NCBI GenBank assembly: GCA_027627225.1
Contig: CM051038.1
Coordinates: 46,403,343-46,467,342 of the forward strand
Reading direction: 5' to 3'
DNA from: Congeria kusceri
Taxonomy: Eukaryota; Mollusca; Bivalvia; Myida; Dreissenidae
Length of the DNA stretch: 64,000 nt
How positions within the stretch are numbered: the stretch's first letter is position 1; every line of letters begins with the position of its first letter. Of the stretch, positions 54,798 to 64,000 are shown piece after piece. A program made the translations under genes and the position numbers. A model generated the notes under the pieces. That model saw only the letters and a program-made list of their open reading frames with translations, did not search any database and was not told where the DNA came from.

Positions 54798-56024
54798 TTA
54801 AAGACGTTCGCAACAATTTCCTTTAATTTCTTTCCAACGACAGATTTTCTTAAAAATTGGCGCAAACATGCATCAATGTATCCTTAAACTAAAACAGTCT
54901 TAAAAAATAGGGGTCACCGGCCTTTTTCCAGAAATATTGAATTGTGAATACGGTTCCCGTCGAAGCCTTTTTTCAGTTTGTGTTACTTAGAATGTTAAAT
55001 AATATAAAGCGTTCATATTCAAATAAAGATGGAGATTTTTAAATGCATCTTTTTTTAATGTTTCGTTTGGCAATATACAAGAGCAGTTTAATGATAAAAC
55101 GCGCATTATCTACAGTTAACATTTAACAAATGACTTTTAATGGACACTTAACGAGGTTAATTATGCATTAAATATGCCTATGAAAACATCAATAATTTAT
55201 CAAATATATGAATATCTTTTGTTCCAAACTACAGATTTTGTTAAAAGATCCCACATACATGCGTCATTATATACTGAACCTAAAACAGTCTTAAAAAATA
55301 GGGGTCACCGGCCTTGTTCCGGAAATATTGGGTTTTGAATACGTTACCTGTCGAAGCCCTTTTTTCAGTTTGGATTTGTATCAATGTTTTAAGTATATAG
55401 GACAGTTTTTTTCATTCAAAGGTTATGGTTCTTTCAAATGATATGTTTGTACATGCTTTGGTTGACAATATACAAGTGTATGTTGATAATATAAACGCTT
55501 TACCTACATTTACTGCTAAAATAATGAATTTGTCTTGACATATAAGTATGTCAAACGGGAACTAATAATGCTTTCTGAAACTTCATTTTTATCAAATGCA
55601 TATTTTGTTCCAAACGACAGATTTTCTTAAACTTTCGCACATACATGCATCAAGGTATACTTAGACCAAAACTTTAGTAAAAAGAATGGGTCACCGAACT
55701 TGTTTGGGAAATATTGGATTTCATATAGGGTACCTGTGTAGCCTTTTTCCTGTTTCGTGTTAACATACATAAACAACGTATCAATAGAATGGAGATATTC
55801 AATGGATCATATCTGAACTACCGGGTAATCTGTTTGGAAATACATTGCATAAGTGTGTTTTTGATTATTATATATGCTTTATGAACTTTTACAATTAAAA
55901 ATATTTATTTTGAATGAACATTTGAGATGATATTAGTATATTGTAACCTATATACAATAAAGAAAAAATGAAGCAAAAGGAGAAATTAACCCAATTTTGT
56001 TGTTGTTGTTGCGAACGTCTTTAA
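54798..56024. mobile_element. TTAA MITE with three internal ~390-bp direct repeats
   Basis: Ends 'ttaaagacgttcgcaacaa' and 'ttgttgcgaacgtctttaa' are inverted and include TTAA on each side, as in piggyBac- and Kolobok-like MITEs. Inside, blocks with 'cagattttcttaaa', 'aataggggtcaccggcc' and 'gtcgaagcctttttt' occur near 54,820, 55,225 and 55,610. The right end is only 49 bp from the stop codon of the ankyrin gene. Confidence 0.85.
55904..55909 (-). terminator. Candidate poly(A) signal of the ankyrin gene, inside the MITE
   Basis: TTTATT on the + strand. No AATAAA exists on the minus strand between the stop (56,074) and the MITE edge (56,024), so the transcript must end inside or beyond the MITE. 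Confidence 0.4.
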
Positions 56025-56073
56025 CAATATAAAAACTATTCTTGAAAAAAGAAACACTTTAGTTGAATAGTTC

Positions 56074-59000
56074 TTAATCTTGTTCAGTAACTTCCTGTTG
56101 ACTGGTACCCTTTTCTGTATCTTCCTGTGTTTTCTGTTGATTGGTTCCTTCAGTTGGACTGGTTTCCTTCTCTGTGTCTTGCTGGGTACCAGTAAATGGG
56201 GAATTCACCTCAGTTTTCATGGCCAGAATGTCCTCTGGATGGTCTTTGTAAAAAGATGGCTGCTGCTTTTTCTGAATTGTGTTCAGAAATGATGTAATGA
56301 ATGTATAGAATTCTTTCGTAATCTCCTTTTATTTAAGAATTAATTTTGTTTTATGATAGTTTGTTACCCAATAACACACATAAAGGAGTATAGACGTGTA
56401 GGAATTAAATCACACATAATTTCCCTCTTTGTCTATAGAAAACAGGTGTTTAGTCATGTTACAATACCATGTGATATAATAATATAACAGTGCCTTTTAA
56501 ATGTACATGGATCAAATATTCACGTTGGGGTCATGAATACATATACTTGATTATTGTTTACAACAGTAATTATTATGAATTGCGAAAATTAAATATGACT
56601 CATATAAGTTAATTCCATTTTGATTTTTCAATATTATACGGTTTGAACATGTCAGTATTTTTAAAATTAGGTTAAATATTATGATGACAATTATATTCAT
56701 AATAAAATTATCATATTATCTGCATGTTAAAATAAGGGAGAAATAGAAGGTAGCAACAGTTATTGAAACGATCCTGCTTACCACATCATGTGCCAAGACA
56801 TCGGCCCCGTGTTTCTGAAGTATTGTAGCCATTTCCTCAGACACGGCCATAGCGTAGTGGTAAGGGGTCCGGTCTAGCTGTAGACAGAAGATACATGCCA
56901 GTTGCGATATTGCTCTTTATATTTTGTAGTGCATTAAATTTTACATTTTGGAAATTGAGTGTACAATTGCAATAGACTCGGAACACAATGTCATGAGTAT
57001 AAAACAATGGGTAGTGGTCACAAGAAAATAGTTTCATCACATTTTAGAAGTATTTTATTTAATGTTTTCCTTTTCAGTTTGAAATAATTAAATTGATCTA
57101 TAAAATATTTCTCTTTTGCCACGTTCATTTTGAATGATGAATTATAAAAAGTAGTCTTTTATACCGTTTTGGGAATATGTTAAGATTGAAAAGCACAAAA
57201 CAACAACAAATTTTATTATAAAAATTAAAATCAATATAAATACATACGTTATCTTTGCACTTCATTGCCATAGGGAAATGTGAGGCCAGATGCTCCGCTG
57301 CCTCCTTGTGACCCCCCAGGACAGCGATGTGTAGTGGGGACCGACCCTTCAGGTCCCGGGCTAGGGCTAGCTTCTTGACCTCCAGGGCTTTGTGAAGATC
57401 TTGTAGACCTTCTGTTTGAACAGCCTTCAAAACTGACTTGATCCTTTCCTGTGGTTAGAAAGGGCATGTGTTTAAACATAGATTTTTTCTTCATGTTCAG
57501 AATAAAAAGTATATAAGTATATTTAGTGACTCAAAAATGATAGCGCCTGCTTCGATTACCAGTACTTATGAACTTAACTTAAGATGCCGAAGCAAGAGAA
57601 GCAGAAACCGACATATTTGACTCACCTGAAATTCCGGTAGTTCTTTCAAGAAGGCCTTAGTCTCTTCAGGCAGACTGGTGGTGAGTTTCTGTAGCTTGGT
57701 TTGCACCACATCAAACTTGTCATAGCCAGCCACGATCAGATCTTGAAGCTTGTCAAACTCCTCCATCTCTACCAGCTTCTGTACATACTTGTCTGAAATT
57801 GAAATTTTCGATACATGTTCGAAATGTTATTATTCTGAACAAGTTTGTCTGAAATAGAAATCTTCTGTAAAGATATGTTTGAAATGAAATTTGTACATTT
57901 TGAAGTGGAATAACTCTATGCACGTTTGTCTGAAACATAATTATTCTGTACATATTTGTCTGAAATGGAAATCTTCTGTACATATTTGTCTGAAACTGAA
58001 ATCTTTTTACATTCTTGTCAGAAATGGGTATCTTCTGTACACTTTGTCTGAAATGCATAGTTTTGTAATTATTTGTCTAGAACACATAAAAGATTTGTAT
58101 GTACGGTATACCGGTATACAATGGTTAAACTTTGTCTGAAAATAATATTTTCTGTTATAGCCTCTCAGACTTACCAATAGCTTCCACATTTTCTCTGACA
58201 TTGCTCTCGACCGCGATATCTCTTGCCGTCTTGTTGTTGCAGTCGCGCTCGGCAGGACTGTACCCCATGTTGAGAAGCGTGGTCAGATCGGCGCCCGTCT
58301 GGCTGGCGAGCTTGTGAAGCTCCGTTTGTCCGTACGCGTCCTTGTGCGGCTTGTCCTTGGGCGCCTCGTCTTCCTCTCTGTCCTCCATCACCGTTTCTAG
58401 CCCTGGCTGCTGGGACAGGGCTGCCTCCTTGGCCCTGTGGAGAAAAAATAGTGAAGAACATATAGTTTGTCTCGGCTAATTGTATAGATCTTGATCAGAA
58501 ATGTTTGCAGGGATTGGAAGTCTTTACGAGCAACCCTGACTATTTAACTATCAGACCCATATTCACCAACCCATTCTTTGACTAAATACTCTTAGAATCA
58601 AGAAAAGCTATTTGTATGTTCACAAATCGTTCCTTACTTCAATAACTCAATATCTTCAGTGCCAGATATAAGCACTTAATCAGTTCTTGAACTAAGGTGA
58701 CGAAATATGCCATGTACCCATGTAGTTTATGTCATTTCCTATTCATTCTTAATAAAGAAAGCTAAAATAAGACAGGGGTGTGGAAATATCAAAATTGTTA
58801 ACTTGTCCATGGACAAGTTCATTGCAAAAATCTGCTTGTCCGCAAACAACAGTCACTTGTCCAAACAAAAACAGAGTTTTTATTCAGGCATTCCTGATAT
58901 ATTTTTTCATTAAATTATAAATAAAACACAATTTGTCTTTCCAATGTATAAGGGTAAAATAATATGATAATTAGCTGCCAACTTTAACATCATTTTTATA

Positions 59001-62000
59001 CCCTGAAATCGTACTTGTCCATGGACAGGTAGACAGGAAATAATCACTTGTCCGACAATAAAATTACGTGTGTCGGATAAGTCGGGCATAAGATTTCCTC
59101 ACCCCTGAATTAGAGGCACTGGTGAAAAGCAAGTACGATTCAGATTAATGTTGTTTCCAGAACAGAACAGTTTCAAGAATATTCTTTATTCTTGCGTCTT
59201 AAAGGGACTATGTAAATTAACAATTGGCTTCCTACTGCACTATGCTTGACATTATATGATAGAAATGAGCTAAACTAAGAAATCTGCATTTAGTAAATAA
59301 TAAATAATATAAAACAGAATGAGATATTCGATTAATACAAATAAGCAAAAAAGTTTCAAATAATTTGCACTTCAAGTGGGTATCGAACTCCCGACGTAGG
59401 AGCCTTACCCAGAAATAACAGTAGGCAGCGCTTTAACCAACTGCGCTATTCTGCTTGGTAATGAATAATGTGCAAACTATGGTTACTCAAAATACTCTGA
59501 ATTCTGACTTCAAACTATAAACACAAAAAGGGCCAAACAAACACAACCCTTATTATAAATTGACTTTTATCTCAGAATGCTTACACCCTTTTCCCAATAT
59601 ATATACTCTGTTTTAACTGTCACTATGTGCCAGTATTAATATATTTAGGTTTAGTTTTTTTTTAAGAATGTGCCCCCTTTAGGCCCTTTTCCGTGACAAA
59701 TTCCCTTTAAGTATAAAAATAGGTTGTTGAATACTTGTTTGTTTTGTTTGATTGGATTATTCGCCGTATTCAACAGTATTTCAGTCATATAACGGCGGTC
59801 AGTTAACCTACTCACACTTTTCCTGGGTAAGCTGGTTTACCAGTACAAAGTGCACATACATATGCCAGTAACTGACAACTGCCCTACTTGAATCAGAGAT
59901 AGGGGGAGAATGGTCGTATAAATAATTTCATGACCAATCCCTACAAAAGTCATGTGGCGGGGCTGGGAATCGAACGTGCAATCCTCAGATTTGTAGTCCA
60001 GTGCTCTACCAACTGAGGTAGCTGGCCCGGCTTGTTGAATACTAGCCCTTAAGTAAATATTCTTAAGTCTTGGAATGCGTTGGTGGATACGGGCCCAGAT
60101 CTGCCCCTTACTTCCTCTGTAGTTCCTCCTGCTCCTTCCTCTTCCTCTCTTCCTCCGCTGCCTCCTGCTTCCTCCTTTCTGCCTCCTGGATCCTCTGTAG
60201 CTCCTGCCTCCTTTTCTCCCGGATCTCCCGTTCCGTACGCTTGGCCGCCTCTTCTTCCCGGATCTGGGAAAGCAGCTCCTTTTGCTGTGAAAGAAAAATA
60301 TCATTTAATGTACTAGATTTACATAAAAGAAATAATGCATGTCTTTACCTATTGTTTGGGTATGGAAATATGATGCACAGGCCAAAAAAAATAAAATGTG
60401 TTTTTCAGGCAATCCTGGTCTCAAAGAAGTTAGGTAGGGTCTGGATTGAGCTTTTTTAAAAACTTTTTGTTTAAAGACGCATTTCGATCAAAAACATTGA
60501 AAATTATCTTAAATCTGACAAATACGGATTTCAAGGGAAAAAATTGATGCTAAAAACTTTTGGTCTGGTTTTTTTCGCTAGTCAGGGTCAGGTTGAAATT
60601 ATTTTTTTCGGCCTATACATGTCAATATAACAGGTTTCTGAATAGAGCATATATGTAGTCATATATTGACATCTTTACTTATAAAGCCTTTTACTTTAAA
60701 TAGTTTTCAGGTATCTTTACTCATTTAGCACTTAGCTTTCAAATACTTTTCAGGTAATTTCAGAAATTTTGGAAGCCAATGGCTGTTTAAGGCTAGAGTA
60801 TAGGTAACGCCAACTTAGCCCATCTCACGTTTTTGTTTTGGCCTTTTTTTCAAATAATTTTCAGATAATTTCAAAAATTTAAGACCTGCTCACCTTTTCA
60901 TTATGGCTCGCATTCTCATGGTACTTGTAGAGCCACTGGGCCAGGAATTCTATAGGGTCCCAAGGTCTCCTCTCCGCTATCTCGGACAAGGCGGCGGTGA
61001 GTGCATTGCCGAGGTGTTCTGCGACATAGCGTCCGTCCACTGTGGTGGGTGGGGGATTGGGACGTTCATCCGGGGAGATGTACATCTGTACGGGACGGTT
61101 TGGACGTTGGATAGGCCTGGTAGGGGGAGGGGGTGGGGAGGCAGGTTTTGGTGTGGGAGGCTTCTGTTCTGCTGTTTAAAAAAAAGGTACAAATGAATGA
61201 CATGATTGTATAATTAGTGTCAGGTGGGTTGTAAAAACCTAGCATTTTAATATTTTTTCATCAAAATATATAAATGGTAAACATCTGTTATTGATCTGTC
61301 CTGATAAGTACAATTTAATATGCACATCAAGCAAGTTTTACATGCATGTGTAAAGAAAAAAGTGTAAATGTAGAAGCTTGTAAAGGAATTCTTGGATAAT
61401 GGTTAAATGTCGGCTGCCCTTAGCTGTTTTTAACATATACCCAATGTATTTGGTACCTTCTGTCTGGGGTGTTTGAGTTGAGTCTTCCTCCACTTTCTCA
61501 GCTGGTTTCATTTTCTTCTGTAATCTCACCAGGGTTGCCTCCCCTGGCAGGAGTTGCGGATCTTCCTTGATGTCCTTTGGAGATTTCTGGTTCTGTGAAA
61601 CGAGTGGTTAAAAGCATGAGAAGTCTTTGCGAGAATTTTTCAGAGCACTGTTTTCCATTCAGGCTAGTAGCTTAGCAAAATCATTAGCCCGAAAGCTCTT
61701 TTACTAGTCCGAAGACTTGCAATAAAAATACAATACCATGACACAATAGTATGTGAAGTTAGAATAAGACATCAAACATAGTATGCATATAAAGTGTTTC
61801 TTTTATACCCATAAAATCATGCTTTTCAAGGTATTTAAGTATATTGGTTATATTATGTCAGTACTTATAGTATAATTTGCTTTTTTCCATAACTCTTTCA
61901 TAAAAACGTATTATGTCGTTAATCATTTTTACTGTATTAAACACCGTGTCCATGTGCGCATGGACACAGTTTCTATTTTGTTGTGAAAATTTTGTAAATG

Positions 62001-63883
62001 CATACAAGTATACACTTTCATGGCAAAATCAATTGAAATGTTTTAATGTGGGTGAAATGTAATATCTCTATTTGATTAACTTGTATCACAATGCACTCCA
62101 GTAAACCATAATTGTTATTAATTAACTTGTAATTCTTAACATTATAATTGTTCATAATATTGTGGCATGATAATTGCTGAAAAAAAAACACTAGCATAAT
62201 GCATACCAGATCTTGTAAATCTTCATAAGCCCCTGCATCCGTCAGTACTTTGTAAATATCATCCTCCTTCTGGCCAGCAGCGTAGTGGAGAGCGGAACGC
62301 CCCATCTGAAGTGAATATTTTCGAGTTCACTTAAGCAAAGCACTTTTCCAACACTCAGATTGGCGTTTTCCTATTGTTATTTCATTAATTTTAAAAATGA
62401 AGTACTTAAGTAACTGCGCTGAATTTTATGCCTTCTTTAAAGGCAAAATGCTGTATTTGAGAAGACTTTTCAACATTTTGGACTTTGTGACTTTTGTATT
62501 TACCAGTAAACATTTTTGTTTATAAGAAAAGTTATGTTCTATTCTGTCAAAGAAATAAAGGATTTGATTGCATGACTTATTTAAATCTATTGTTCAAGTC
62601 TGTAATAAAAATCTGCTGGCCTGAAACATATTTAACTGGCCTTGGCCATTGGATCAAAGCCAGTTTCGAGTTTTGGTGCAGATTATTTTGAACATGTCCA
62701 CTTATTTATATAATTCTCATACTTTTCATGTTGCACTGCATGAAAAGATACAAGATTGATTCCATAGTGTCTTGGTTCTTACATGGTCCACCACTTTAAT
62801 GGTATCAGGGAAGTTTTCTGCAATATTCTTGACAAGGTCACTGTGACCCAGCACCACCGCCTTGTGTAGAGGTGGCAGGCCAGAGCGGTCCCCTGCCTTC
62901 ATGAGTCTCTCGTCTCCAAGGAGATCCCTGACTGGCTGCCAGCTGTTGCCTTCGATGGCTGCATGCAGCTTGGCAATACTGGCCTGTGTTTAAGTGATAT
63001 ATTGCGTTAAACTTTAAGTTAAGATATATTAATTTAAAATTGAGTTTGTTGAAAGCCTGATGTTTATTCTGACAATTTTTAGTCTGTTTTTCTAGGAAAA
63101 CCACTATTTAGTTTAGACCGATTTATTTTAGCATGATTGTGTTGAAAACTTGATCTACCTACTGATTGCATCCTTATTAGGGATCAAACTCGTGATTTCC
63201 CATTCCTAACGTTTACATAATTATATATGAGGCGTGTAGTAGGAAAACTGGGCTTAATGCATGTGCGTAAAGTGTCGTCCTGGATTAGCCTGTGCACTCC
63301 GGGACAGCACTTTCCGCCAACAGTAAATTTATGTTTAGAAGAGACTACCTTGAAACAGAAAATACCATAAAAGCGGAAAGTGCCGTCCCAGATTAGCCTG
63401 TGCACACTGAACAGGCTAATCCGGGATGACACTTTACGCACATGTATTAAGCCCGGTTTTCCACGACATGCCTCATATCCATTTCACTATTTAGACCTTA
63501 GCTGATGAGGAATAAAGTCAGAACTTTATTTTAATAAGATTTGAAGATTATTTCAATAATCTTTTGAATTGCTATTGAAAGTGATAAATTATGCTAAATA
63601 AGCATCAATTACAGTCATACCCTAAGTAGCACGCATTAGCTGGAGTAAAAATAACACTTGCATGGAGATATTGTATCTTCTGTAACATTTAATAGTAAGA
63701 AAAACTAAAAACAATAGAGAAAAGAGAAAATCAACTTAGAAAAAAATAATAGCAATTTATTTGCCAGAATGGTTGGAGACTCCTCCTTGAACTGTTTGAG
63801 CTCCTCTCCCTCTAGGCTGTCAATCATCCACTGCTCGACACACCCGTTCAGAAGCTCCGCCTCCAACTCTGTCTTGCTCCTCC
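56074..63883 (-). CDS. Ankyrin / Dpy-30 / coiled-coil protein, 11 exons, N-terminus outside the window
   Basis: Exons in transcript order: 63765-63883, 62783-62983, 62207-62305, 61457-61592, 60894-61171, 60112-60284, 58175-58434, 57626-57792, 57248-57448, 56782-56877, 56074-56271 (TAA). All phases agree; about 641 residues are visible. Order: ankyrin units ('GLPPLHKAVVLGHSDLVKNI', 'MGRSALHYAAGQKEDD'), a Pro-rich linker, a Dpy-30 motif ('YVAEHLGNALTAALSEI', 'RPWDPIEFLAQWLYKY'; residues ~233-272), a Glu/Arg/Lys coiled coil, then more ankyrin units ('AYGQTELHKLASQTGADL', 'GRSPLHIAVLGGHKEAAEHL', 'DRTPYHYAMA'). The Dpy-30 part most resembles DYDC1/2. Such motifs dimerise and bind amphipathic helices, for example in radial spokes. 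A ciliary scaffold role is inferred. The first intron seen has a GC donor. Confidence 0.9.
57793..58080. repeat. ~30-bp array copied from an intron-exon junction
   Basis: On the minus strand about ten degenerate units of 'TTTCAGACAAATATGTACAG' plus 'aagatttcca' precede exon 8 (57626-57792), whose own boundary reads 'AATTTCAG/ACAAGTATGTAC'. Each unit repeats the acceptor and the first codons. The last unit is the real splice site. Confidence 0.85.
58773..59107. mobile_element. hAT-like MITE
   Basis: Inverted ends 'caggggtgtggaaat' and 'atttcctcacccctg' (one mismatch). Inside is the perfect 16-bp palindrome 'cttgtccatggacaag' and several 'cttgtcc' words. CAGGGGTG termini are typical of hAT elements. 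No clean 8-bp duplication. It lies in an intron of the ankyrin gene. Confidence 0.7.
59199..59710. mobile_element. TTAA MITE with tRNA-like module, copy 3 (best preserved)
   Basis: 'ttaaagggactatgtaaatt' and 'gtgacaaattccctttaa' are the ends, TTAA on both sides. On the minus strand it holds 'agcgcagttggttaaagcgc' (A-box-like) and 'gggagttcgatacccactt' (B-box-like). Intron of the ankyrin gene. Confidence 0.8.
59736..60031 (-). mobile_element. tRNA-derived SINE with 12-bp target duplication
   Basis: On the minus strand it begins 'gccgggccagctacctcagt', 'tggtagagcactggac' and 'cacgttcgattcccagcc', a clear tRNA-like head, followed by a conserved body ('gtaaaccagcttacccagga', 'gttaactgaccgccgtta'). 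'ttgttgaatact' flanks it at 59,724-59,735 and 60,032-60,043. The insertion lies just beyond the edge of the TTAA MITE. Confidence 0.9.
63225..63478. mobile_element. Palindromic MITE, copy 2
   Basis: Ends 'atatgaggcgtgtagtagg' and 'ccacgacatgcctcatat'. Core 'gcatgtgcgtaaagtgtcgt' and 'gattagcctgtgcac' as in the copy at 47.4 kb. It lies in the intron between the first two visible ankyrin-gene exons. Confidence 0.85.
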
Positions 63884-64000
63884 CTATGAAGCAGAAACAA
63901 TAGTTAAACCAGACTGTCAGTCATCAGCTGCTCAACACATCCACTGCTCAACACATCCTTTCAGAAGCTACACCTCCAACTCTGTCTTGCTCCTCCCTAT
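63884..64000 (-). repeat. Duplicated exon start of the ankyrin gene, with a stop
   Basis: 'ccaactctgtcttgctcctc' and neighbouring words occur at 63,862-63,887 (true exon start) and again at 63,973-64,000, with 'gtca.tcatc..ctgctc' blocks before both, a period of about 113 bp. In the frame of the exon the upstream copy runs into TAG where the true exon has GCGGAG, so it looks like a dead duplicate. It is cut by the window edge. Confidence 0.7.

Noticed and set aside
57753..58058. 101-residue minus-strand frame across the junction array
   Set aside because: It is open because the ~30-bp units lack stops in that frame; it enters exon 8 in the wrong frame.
59947..60031. A functional tRNA gene
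   Set aside because: The A- and B-box regions look good, but the head is fused to a SINE body and bounded by a target duplication, so it is a SINE promoter.

Overview
The window looks like nuclear DNA of a heterodont bivalve mollusc. Genes are sparse and split into short exons with GT-AG introns. The space between them is AT-rich and full of repeats of molluscan type: short palindromic elements carrying a 'gcatgtgcgtaaagtgtcgtcc'-like core (two copies), tRNA-derived SINEs, TTAA-flanked MITEs, old non-LTR retrotransposons, and roughly 150-bp tandem arrays built on 'GTCCGTCC' and 'AAGGTCAAGGTCA'. The palindromic core is one I associate with dreissenid and myid clams. The species call is an inference.

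Layout. 1-6.0 kb: repeat arrays and an interspersed repeat broken by insertions. 6.1-10.1 kb: a dead APE-type LINE with ORF1 and ORF2 remains. 10.5-11.4 kb: two minisatellites. 13.4-24.5 kb (+): a five-exon gene for a secreted protein of about 286 residues with a PAN/apple-like N-terminus; its introns hold several minisatellites and DNA elements. 25-38 kb: no host gene seen; MITEs, a foldback element with a nested SINE, a 34-bp array with E-boxes, a second LINE remnant and a SINE with a 14-bp target duplication. 38,420-45,890: a complete 7.47-kb DNA transposon with three genes. 46.8-52.2 kb (+): three exons of a CCDC34 homologue. 56.1-64 kb (-): eleven exons of an ankyrin/Dpy-30/coiled-coil protein that continues past the window end. 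CCDC34 and the Dpy-30 motif are both linked to cilia and flagella, and the two genes lie tail to tail.

The main discovery candidate is the 7.47-kb transposon. It has near-identical 39-bp terminal inverted repeats and a 5-bp ATAAA target duplication. Subterminal arrays of a GGAGAC motif lie at both ends. Its genes are an 881-residue zinc-binding protein on the + strand, which is the presumed transposase but belongs to no class I can name; a two-exon HIRAN-domain protein on the - strand, divergent from it; and a six-exon PHD-like zinc-finger protein on the - strand at the other end. All exon phases that I reconstructed agree. HIRAN domains bind 3' single-stranded DNA ends in fork-repair helicases, so a HIRAN gene carried by a cut-and-paste element suggests coupling of transposition to host DNA repair or replication.

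A second theme is intron-exon boundaries copied into tandem arrays. It appears in the secreted-protein gene (42-bp units), in the ankyrin gene (about 30-bp units), and as a duplicated, stop-containing exon start at the right edge of the window.
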